Of a stretch of DNA of 5,557 nucleotides, positions 1-4,627 are shown in pieces. Below the pieces are notes generated by a model. The model saw nothing but the letters and a program-made list of their open reading frames with translations, had not been told where the DNA came from and did no database searches. The translations under genes were made by a program, and so were the position numbers. Within the stretch, counting starts at the first letter, position 1; every line of letters starts with the position of its first letter. This stretch comes from an uncultured Mucilaginibacter sp. (lineage in GTDB: Bacteria > Bacteroidota > Bacteroidia > Sphingobacteriales > Sphingobacteriaceae): NCBI GenBank assembly GCA_903885865.1, contig CAISKH010000114.1, positions 1 through 5,557 on the forward strand. The letters are read 5' to 3'.

Positions 1-400
1 CCCCGAGGTGGATGTGCCTACCCGCGAGGCCAGGCAGATCATCCGCAATAAGATATTAATGAAGGACGCGGTTGTACAGTGGGGAAATATTGCAGGCCTC
101 GTAAGCGGTTTGTTTATGGGTGATATTGACCTGATTGGCCGTAGCATGCAGGATGTGCTGGTTGAGCCGGTGCGCTCCATGCTTATACCCGATTTTTATA
201 AAATGCGCGAAATGGCCATGGAAGTTGGGGCGGTAAGCTTTGGCATTTCCGGTTCGGGTCCGTCCGTATTCGCGTTTACCCGCGATGAGGAAACCGCGCG
301 GCAAATAACCCAAAAACTGCAACAACATTTAACACATATAAAAATTGGATCGAATGCTTACGTTTCAACGATTAACGATGCAGGGCCGAGGGTTATATAA
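1..400 (+). CDS. thrB: Homoserine kinase, C-terminal part (5' end outside window)
   Basis: ThrB phosphorylates the hydroxyl of L-homoserine with ATP to give O-phospho-L-homoserine, the substrate of the next gene, thrC. It is a cytoplasmic GHMP-superfamily kinase. About 132 codons are visible, from the first complete codon at position 2 to the TAA at 398-400. Homoserine kinases are usually around 300 residues, so more than half the protein lies upstream. The glycine-rich GHMP C-terminal motif is clear at about 227-277 (GAVSFGISGSGPSVFAF), preceded by the family's EPVR..LIP stretch at about 161-190. The GTG at 8-10 is not taken as the start, because the frame is open to the window edge and the preserved part begins mid-domain. 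The last base of the stop codon is also the first base of the inverted repeat that separates thrB from thrC. The identity is strong from the motif plus the adjacent thrC; thrA is expected upstream but not visible. Confidence 0.93.
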   Translation, partial: PEVDVPTREARQIIRNKILMKDAVVQWGNIAGLVSGLFMGDIDLIGRSMQDVLVEPVRSMLIPDFYKMREMAMEVGAVSFGISGSGPSVFAFTRDEETARQITQKLQQHLTHIKIGSNAYVSTINDAGPRVI

Positions 401-412
401 GCCCCACCCAAA

Positions 413-436
413 CCCTCCCCGGTAGGGAGGGCTTTT
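413..436 (+). terminator. Terminator-like hairpin inside the repeat, after thrB
   Basis: A 7-bp stem of only C, T, G and A pairs with six G-C pairs (CCCTCCC with GGGAGGG) closes a 5-nt loop (CGGTA) and is followed by CTTTT. That shape fits an intrinsic terminator on the plus strand. If active, it would reduce read-through from thrB into thrC. The T-run is short (four), and the same bases can instead pair with the second arm of the repeat, so termination is uncertain. Confidence 0.35.
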
Positions 437-449
437 AATGAGTAACTTA

Positions 450-481
450 AAAAAATATAAAGTCTCCCCTACCGGGGGAGA
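450..481 (-). terminator. Second terminator-like hairpin, minus-strand orientation
   Basis: A 7-bp stem (463-469 with 475-481, loop TACCG) is, when read on the minus strand, followed by ACTTTATATTTTTTT. It mirrors the plus-strand hairpin at 413-431, so the element carries two facing terminator-like structures. It could block antisense transcription entering from thrC. It may equally be just the structural arm of a repeat with no termination role. Confidence 0.25.
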
Positions 482-494
482 TTTAGAGGGGGCT

Positions 495-1805
495 ATGAAA
501 TTCTACAGTACCAATAACACTTCATCAAGAGTATCTTTTAAAGACGCGGTATTTAATAGTATGCCGCAGGATAAGGGCTTATATATGCCCGTTAACATTC
601 CGCGGTTAGATGATAAATTCATCGATAACCTGGATAGCTATACCCTGCCCGAGATCGCTTTCCATGTAGCGCAAAATTTATTGGGCGATGATATTCCTGC
701 CGATGACCTGAAAGCGATCATATACGACGCGATCAACTTTTATGCGCCCATAGTTAAGCTGGAAGAAAGCGTTTATGTACTTGAGCTTTTTCACGGGCCG
801 TCGTTAGCGTTTAAGGATTTTGGCGCCCGCTTTATGAGCCGGGTAATGAGCTATTTTTTAGAAGAAGGCGAAAAACAACTGGATATACTGGTGGCAACAT
901 CGGGCGATACAGGTGGCGCCGTGGCCTTGGGCTTTTTGGGTGTACCCAATACCCGGGTTACCATACTATACCCTAAAGGCAAGGTAAGCGGCATACAGGA
1001 ACTGCAGTTAACCACCAATGGACAAAATATACGCGCCCTTGAAATTGACGGTACTTTTGATGATTGCCAGGCACTGGTTAAACAAGCCTTTACCGATAAA
1101 GAGTTAAATGAGAAATACCGTTTAACATCGGCCAACTCCATTAATATAGCTCGGTTGATACCGCAAACCTTCTATTATTTTAACGCTTACGCACAATTGC
1201 TTAAGCAGGGTAAAAGCAGGGTGGTATTTTCTGTACCCAGCGGCAATTTCGGCAACCTTGGCGCGGGGCTGCTGGCCTGGAAAATGGGCTTGCCGGTTGA
1301 GCGTTTTATTGCAGCCACCAATGCTAATGATACCGTTCCGCAGTTTTTAACAACCGGGGTTTATCAGCCTAAACCATCGGTGGCGACATTGTCGAACGCG
1401 ATGGATGTGGGTAACCCAAGCAACTGGGTGCGCATTGCCGACCTTTTTAAAGACGATATGAACCAGTTGAAAAACCTGGTAACGGGCTATAGCTTTGATG
1501 ATGAAGAAACTTTAAAAGCCATACACGCGGTTTACGATCATTATAACTATGTGGTTTGTCCGCATACGGCTATTGCATGGCAGGCTTTGAAAGATTACCA
1601 GCAGGATGTTCATGCTGATGATACCGCCGGGATATTTTTATCAACCGCACACCCCTGTAAGTTCCCGGATGTTTTCCCGGATGAGATTGCCAGCCATATA
1701 GAAATTCCAGAGCAGGTAAGATCGTTACACACCAAAGCTAAACACTCGGTTGCTTTAGGCAACGATTTTGCAGAGTTTAAAGCATATTTGTTGAAAAACA
1801 ATTAA
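495..1805 (+). CDS. thrC: Threonine synthase
   Basis: ThrC is a PLP enzyme that converts O-phospho-L-homoserine and water to L-threonine and phosphate, the final step of threonine synthesis, in the cytoplasm. From ATG 495 the protein has 436 residues, typical of the family. An N-terminal region (residues 1-95) precedes the PLP lysine motif GPSLAFKDFGARF, with Lys107 as the predicted Schiff-base lysine. The phosphate-binding stretch ATSGDTGGAV lies at 134-143, SANSINIAR at 212-220 and PSGNFGN at 248-254. The C-terminal part carries VCPHTAIAW at 354-362 and STAHPCKFPD at 383-392. I prefer ATG 495 (MKFYSTNN...) over the in-frame ATG 438, because 438-494 lies in the inverted-repeat element and its 19 codons read like translated repeat, whereas MKFYST... 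is a normal ThrC N-terminus. No convincing Shine-Dalgarno is seen for either start. It is downstream of thrB in the same direction, so probably in one operon. Confidence 0.95.
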   Translation: MKFYSTNNTSSRVSFKDAVFNSMPQDKGLYMPVNIPRLDDKFIDNLDSYTLPEIAFHVAQNLLGDDIPADDLKAIIYDAINFYAPIVKLEESVYVLELFHGPSLAFKDFGARFMSRVMSYFLEEGEKQLDILVATSGDTGGAVALGFLGVPNTRVTILYPKGKVSGIQELQLTTNGQNIRALEIDGTFDDCQALVKQAFTDKELNEKYRLTSANSINIARLIPQTFYYFNAYAQLLKQGKSRVVFSVPSGNFGNLGAGLLAWKMGLPVERFIAATNANDTVPQFLTTGVYQPKPSVATLSNAMDVGNPSNWVRIADLFKDDMNQLKNLVTGYSFDDEETLKAIHAVYDHYNYVVCPHTAIAWQALKDYQQDVHADDTAGIFLSTAHPCKFPDVFPDEIASHIEIPEQVRSLHTKAKHSVALGNDFAEFKAYLLKNN

Positions 1806-1813
1806 ATTTTTTT
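1788..1813 (+). terminator. Weak A+T-rich terminator candidate at the thrC end
   Basis: The last codons of thrC contain a 5-bp stem, TTGTT (1788-1792) with AACAA (1797-1801), closed by a GAAA loop. A run of seven T follows at 1807-1813. The stem has only one G-C pair and sits five bases from the T-run, so it is a poor intrinsic terminator. It is listed because nothing better separates thrC from the toxin-antitoxin genes. Confidence 0.2.
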
Positions 1814-1835
1814 AAGTCATGCGCACTAAATACAT

Positions 1836-1847
1836 ATATACGTATAT
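1836..1847. promoter_or_regulatory. Candidate operator: perfect 12-bp palindrome
   Basis: ATATACGTATAT is a perfect palindrome centred between 1841 and 1842, seven bases before the antitoxin ATG. It shares five bases with the TAnnTTTG element at 1843-1850. Antitoxins with a ribbon-helix-helix domain typically bind short palindromes over their own promoter, so this is a plausible autoregulatory operator. The A+T-rich context makes a chance palindrome possible. Confidence 0.4.
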
Positions 1848-1850
1848 TTG
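1843..1850 (+). promoter_or_regulatory. Bacteroidetes-type -7 promoter element of the toxin-antitoxin operon
   Basis: TATATTTG matches the Bacteroidetes -7 consensus TAnnTTTG at every defined position. It ends only 3 nt before the antitoxin ATG at 1854. Transcription would be expected to begin a few bases downstream, that is at or next to the ATG, giving a leaderless or nearly leaderless mRNA. No TTTG is seen at the matching -33 position (around 1821-1824 the sequence is GCGC), so the promoter is half-supported. Confidence 0.4.
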
Positions 1851-1853
1851 AAC

Positions 1854-2096
1854 ATGAAAACGCATGTAAATTTATCTATAGAAAAAGACCTGGTCAAACA
1901 AATAAAAGCTTATGCTGAAAAAAAGCAAACCAGCGTCTCCGATTTGGTTGAAGAGTATTTTAGCAAAGTGGTTCGTCCTGTTAAAAAATCTAACATCATT
2001 AGCCTGATAGAAGGTTTAGAGAAACCTAAAATTGAAGAAAATATTGATTTGAAAAAAGCTTTTTACGAGCAGCAATCATCTAAATATGGCTTTTAA
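1854..2096 (+). CDS. Type II antitoxin, DUF6364-like ribbon-helix-helix protein
   Basis: This 80-residue protein is probably the antitoxin that neutralises the PIN toxin encoded next to it and represses the shared promoter. The N-terminus MKTHVNLSIEKDLVKQIKAY has the pattern of a short beta strand (residues 3-9) followed by a helix (10-23). A second helix, SVSDLVEEYFSKV (27-39), completes a ribbon-helix-helix DNA-binding fold. A charged linker (41-60) leads to a C-terminal helix ending YEQQSSKYGF, the kind of tail that contacts the toxin in such pairs. I chose ATG 1854; a TTG at 1848 in the same frame lies inside the -7 element and is unlikely. The toxin gene starts at 2086, overlapping by 11 nt, which suggests translational coupling. 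The cassette is visibly A+T-richer than thrC (about 33% against about 47% G+C by hand count). Family assignment is by recognition of the sequence pattern, not by search. Confidence 0.8.
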   Translation: MKTHVNLSIEKDLVKQIKAYAEKKQTSVSDLVEEYFSKVVRPVKKSNIISLIEGLEKPKIEENIDLKKAFYEQQSSKYGF

Positions 2097-2508
2097 AATT
2101 TTCTTAGATGCTAATATTTTACTGGATTTCACGCTGAAAAGGGAAAAATTTGAAGTATCCAAACAATTGATACAAGGTATTATTGAGGGGGAATTTCAGG
2201 CATTTGTAACACCTTCGGTTGTGCATATAACAGGCTATTGGTTGAGTAAAGCCTATGGAAACGACAAAGCCAAAAAGATACTTTTAGAATTATTAACCGA
2301 TATTCAAGTTATCGATTGCAACCATACTGTAACTATCAATGCACTAAATTCCGCTATGACTGATATAGAAGATTCACTTCAATATTATACTGCATTACAT
2401 CACAAGCTGGATTTTTTCATCACCCATGATAAACACTTGAAACAATTAGCTATTCCTTCTTTACCAGCCTATTCAGCAGAAGAGTTTTTAAAACATTTCT
2501 CAGAATAA
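2086..2508 (+). CDS. PIN-domain ribonuclease toxin (VapC-like, PIN_3 type)
   Basis: This is a 140-residue single PIN domain, a metal-dependent RNase fold used by VapC-type toxins to cleave RNA, often tRNA or rRNA; the target here cannot be read. The first acidic motif is at the N-terminus, KIFLDANILLDF, with Asp8. The second cluster is TDIEDSLQYYTAL (residues 92-104), with Asp93, Glu95 and Asp96. It is followed by FFITHDKHL (110-118), where Asp115 stands at the position of the usual ITRN/ITRD motif. The C-terminus LPAYSAEEFLKHF matches the family's final strand and helix. The mid-domain glutamate found in classical VapC proteins is not evident: the corresponding stretch reads VTPSVVHITGYWLSK (41-55). 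As I recall, this is usual in the Bacteroidetes PIN_3 group rather than a lesion. The ATG overlaps the end of the antitoxin gene. The reading frame is intact, so the toxin is probably functional. Confidence 0.85.
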   Translation: MAFKIFLDANILLDFTLKREKFEVSKQLIQGIIEGEFQAFVTPSVVHITGYWLSKAYGNDKAKKILLELLTDIQVIDCNHTVTINALNSAMTDIEDSLQYYTALHHKLDFFITHDKHLKQLAIPSLPAYSAEEFLKHFSE

Positions 2509-2512
2509 ATCC

Positions 2513-4156
2513 CTATTTCCTCAACTTCTTAAACTCCGACCCTTCCTTCCATTGCGGGAAGGTATTTTCAAAAGCCATACGTTTGCCTATCTGGAACATT
2601 AACTCAACATCCTCTAAACCTCCATCAAGGTTCCAGGTAGCATCATACTGGTCGGCCGGGCGATGGTAGCGGTGTGCGGTATAATCGTCCTGCATTTGCT
2701 GGCCATATTTTTTGCCCTTGCCCACAATATCAATACCGGCATCAATTGTTATTGAGGGTACGCCAACTTTAGCAAAGCTGAAATGATCAGACCGGAAATA
2801 ACTGCCGTATTCAGGGTGTGCTTCGGGCGCTAAGTAGCGGTTGTTTTTAGCGAGTTCCGCCTTCAAATAATCTTCCACTTCTGATTGTCCATTGCCCGAT
2901 ATGGCTACATCCCTGGTTTTGCCGTAATTATTTATACCGTCGATATTAATATCGGCCACGGTTTTATCAACCGGGTAAACCGGGTGTTCACCATAATATT
3001 CCGAGCCCAACAGGCCCTGCTCCTCTGCCGTAACCGAAAGAAAAATAATAGTTCTTTCCGGCGACGTTTTCATGCTTTTAAAGGCGCGGGCAATTTCTAA
3101 AATAGCCGCCGTACCGCTGGCATTATCCAGCGCGCCGTTGTAAATGGTATCGCCCTTTTCATCGGGTTTGCCTACACCGAGGTGGTCCCAATGCGCGCTG
3201 AAAATAATATATTCATCTGGGCGTTTGGTGCCTGTTATTTTGGCAATAACGTTATGCGATTTGTTGAAAACAACCTTAGTTTTTATCGTTGCGGATAATT
3301 TTACGCCCATATCAAAGCCTTTAAAACCCCGGTTGTTTGCGGTATGCAGCACATTGGTATCTTTTCCGGCAGCCTGTAATAATCTAACGGCTGTTGGGTG
3401 GGTAACCCAGCCCTGCATAGCCATTTGGTAGGCATGGTTAGCGCTTTTGTCTAAATGCAGCTTAACGCCGCCATTCGAGTTTTGCACCACATTAAAAGGG
3501 TAGGCTGCTGCTTTGGTATTATGCACGATAATGCAGGCTTTCGCGCCCTGGCGAATGGCTTCTTCATATTTGTAGGTCCAACGACCGTAGTAGGTCATGG
3601 TTTTGCCCTTAAACATGGTAGTATCTCCCGTTTCAAAACCCGGGTCGTTTACCATTACCATAACAATCTTACCCTTCACATTAAGGCCGGCATAATCGTT
3701 CCAGTTATATTCGGGGGCCACCACGCCGAAACCTGCAAATACCACCTCGTCATTGTTTAAGGTTTGCACGGTATCGGTGCGCTCGGTCCATAGCACAAAA
3801 TCGTCCATGTTTTTTAGTTCGAAGTTGCCTTTTGGCGATTGCACCTTTAACGGCGAAACATATTTCGGGCTTATCTCCACCAGCGGAACGTCCTGCAAAT
3901 AACTGTTGCCGTTACCCGGTTCTAACCCAAGCCCTTTATAAGTTTTTTGCAGGTAAGCGATCGATTTAACTTCGCCTTGTGTAAAAGGCCTGCGCCCCTG
4001 GTAATCATCGGATGACAGGGTTACAATATGCTTAACCAGGCTGTCTTTATTAAACGAAGATAACCCATCCTCCTCATCAATTTTAGACTGGCTACATGAT
4101 GAAATAGCGATAACTGCCGTACCAGCTAATAGCAAATGCTGAATAAATTTGGCCAT
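2513..4156 (-). CDS. M28-family zinc aminopeptidase-like lipoprotein with PA-type insert
   Basis: This 547-residue secreted metallopeptidase of the M28 family probably releases N-terminal amino acids from peptides outside the cytoplasm. The N-terminus has a short hydrophobic signal (about residues 6-18) and a lipobox-like ISSC, making Cys21 the likely lipidated residue. The acidic stretch IDEEDG soon after it (26-31) resembles Bacteroidetes surface-export signals. Residues around 95-290 form a protease-associated-like region interrupting the N-terminal part. The catalytic domain has all expected ligands: His322 in SAHWDHLG, Asp344 in GALDNASGTAA, Glu378/Glu379 in TAEEQGLLGSEYY, Asp406 in INIDGIN and His458 in RSDHFSF. 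The tail HRYHRPADQYD (495-505) is also typical of this subgroup. The gene converges on the PIN toxin with 4 nt between stops and diverges from another lipoprotein gene. Substrate specificity and in vivo role are unknown. Confidence 0.92.
   Translation of the reverse strand: MAKFIQHLLLAGTAVIAISSCSQSKIDEEDGLSSFNKDSLVKHIVTLSSDDYQGRRPFTQGEVKSIAYLQKTYKGLGLEPGNGNSYLQDVPLVEISPKYVSPLKVQSPKGNFELKNMDDFVLWTERTDTVQTLNNDEVVFAGFGVVAPEYNWNDYAGLNVKGKIVMVMVNDPGFETGDTTMFKGKTMTYYGRWTYKYEEAIRQGAKACIIVHNTKAAAYPFNVVQNSNGGVKLHLDKSANHAYQMAMQGWVTHPTAVRLLQAAGKDTNVLHTANNRGFKGFDMGVKLSATIKTKVVFNKSHNVIAKITGTKRPDEYIIFSAHWDHLGVGKPDEKGDTIYNGALDNASGTAAILEIARAFKSMKTSPERTIIFLSVTAEEQGLLGSEYYGEHPVYPVDKTVADINIDGINNYGKTRDVAISGNGQSEVEDYLKAELAKNNRYLAPEAHPEYGSYFRSDHFSFAKVGVPSITIDAGIDIVGKGKKYGQQMQDDYTAHRYHRPADQYDATWNLDGGLEDVELMFQIGKRMAFENTFPQWKEGSEFKKLRK
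2545..2568 (+). terminator. Possible toxin-operon terminator inside the peptidase gene end
   Basis: A 6-bp stem, CCTTCC (2545-2550) with GGAAGG (2557-2562), has a 6-nt loop and is followed by TATTTT on the plus strand, 36 nt past the toxin stop. Because the toxin and peptidase genes nearly touch, any plus-strand terminator must lie within peptidase coding sequence, as this does. The T-run is interrupted, and coding constraint could produce the hairpin by chance. Confidence 0.22.
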
Positions 4157-4173
4157 ACGTTTTTGATTTTAAA

Positions 4174-4181
4174 CGAATATA
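4174..4181 (-). promoter_or_regulatory. Weak -7-like element for the M28 peptidase gene
   Basis: Read on the minus strand, 4181-4174 is TATATTCG, one mismatch from the Bacteroidetes TAnnTTTG consensus, 17 nt upstream of the peptidase ATG. No TTTG is found at the corresponding -33 position. The placement is sensible but the match is imperfect. Confidence 0.25.
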
Positions 4182-4203
4182 GGAAAATACCCATTGGCTT
4201 TAT

Positions 4204-4211
4204 TAGCTTTG
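4204..4211 (+). promoter_or_regulatory. -7 promoter element for the small lipoprotein gene
   Basis: TAGCTTTG matches TAnnTTTG exactly and lies 14 nt upstream of the ATG at 4226, implying a 5' leader of roughly ten bases. No clear TTTG -33 partner is seen. It shares the 69-bp divergent region (4157-4225) with the weaker peptidase element on the other strand, so the two lipoprotein genes may be controlled together. Confidence 0.42.
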
Positions 4212-4225
4212 ATGTTTAATTAGCT

Positions 4226-4603
4226 ATGATGATAAAAAAGCATTTCCCGAAAACTTTAATTTGCTTTGCGCTTTTTATTATTGTTGGCAGCTGCAGCAAT
4301 TCCGAAAAATTCGACCGCCAAAAATGGAGTTATGGGGATGGTTTGGATTACCCGCTTCGTGATAATATTGTTGACGACCTTTTAAAAACTCACCAGTTTA
4401 AAGGAATGACCTACCGGCAGGTAATTGATACCTTAGGCGGCCCGCAGAACCGGGACATACTACAATTATCCTATCAGATCATTGATAATAGTGCAGAGTA
4501 TAACCGGAAGAAACCCATCCATAAAAAAAACTTTATTCTTTATTTTAATAAAGACTCGGTGGTTATTAAGGCAGAGATATATGACCACACCAATAAAAAG
4601 TAA
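4226..4603 (+). CDS. Small lipoprotein with BamE/SmpA-like motif
   Basis: This 125-residue predicted lipoprotein has a basic start (MMIKKHFPK), a hydrophobic core (10-20) and lipobox VGSC, with Cys23 as the likely lipidated residue. The mature part begins SNSEKFDRQKW, a pattern I associate with uncharacterised Sphingobacteriaceae lipoproteins. The stretch KGMTYRQVIDTLGGP at 59-73 resembles the helix-turn signature of BamE/SmpA-like folds (GMT..EV...LG.P). It is followed by beta-type segments, LQLSYQI (79-85) and FILYFNKDSVVIKAEIY (103-119). A BamE-like fold does not prove a role in outer-membrane protein assembly; many small lipoproteins share it. Two ATG codons in tandem (4226 and 4229) can serve as start and differ by one residue. 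The gene diverges from the M28 lipoprotein gene and converges on the ABC ATPase gene, leaving it alone in its transcript. Function unknown. Confidence 0.82.
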   Translation: MMIKKHFPKTLICFALFIIVGSCSNSEKFDRQKWSYGDGLDYPLRDNIVDDLLKTHQFKGMTYRQVIDTLGGPQNRDILQLSYQIIDNSAEYNRKKPIHKKNFILYFNKDSVVIKAEIYDHTNKK

Positions 4604-4627
4604 GCAGGTCATCAATAACAACGGGAT

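Larger units (their letters stand above)
400..494. repeat. GC-rich inverted-repeat element filling the thrB-thrC gap
   Basis: Two 36-nt arms, 400-435 and 459-494, are inverted relative to each other and separated by a 23-nt AT-rich spacer (436-458). Aligning arm 1 with the reverse complement of arm 2 gives 27 of 36 identical positions. Both arms, read from the outside inwards, begin AGCCCC and end CTTT. Each arm also contains its own palindrome: 413-419 pairs with 425-431 around loop CGGTA, and 463-469 pairs with 475-481 around loop TACCG, the reverse complement of the first loop. The element runs from the last base of the thrB stop codon to the base before the proposed thrC ATG, so it is the entire intergenic region. 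I recall similar C-run/G-run intergenic repeats being common in Sphingobacteriaceae genomes, but only one copy is in this window, so repetitiveness is inferred. No target-site duplication is obvious. Confidence 0.8.

Noticed and set aside
8..10. GTG as a possible start of the thrB reading frame
   Set aside because: The frame is open to the left edge, and only the C-terminal third or so of a homoserine kinase would be encoded. The gene is cut by the window edge.
851..1141. Minus-strand frame opposite thrC (and another at 1610-1801)
   Set aside because: Both overlap conserved ThrC coding sequence and show no protein-like motif or start context.
1848..1853. TTG start giving the antitoxin two extra residues
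   Set aside because: The TTG is part of the -7 element, and MKTHVNLSIEKDL from ATG 1854 matches the usual start of this antitoxin type.
2885..3760. Three plus-strand open frames of 71-101 codons opposite the M28 gene
   Set aside because: The minus-strand peptidase is complete with all metal ligands across these positions; the plus-strand frames show no recognisable motif.
4604..4627. Terminator between the small lipoprotein and ABC ATPase genes
   Set aside because: The 24-nt gap contains no stem-loop or T-run on either strand that I can see.
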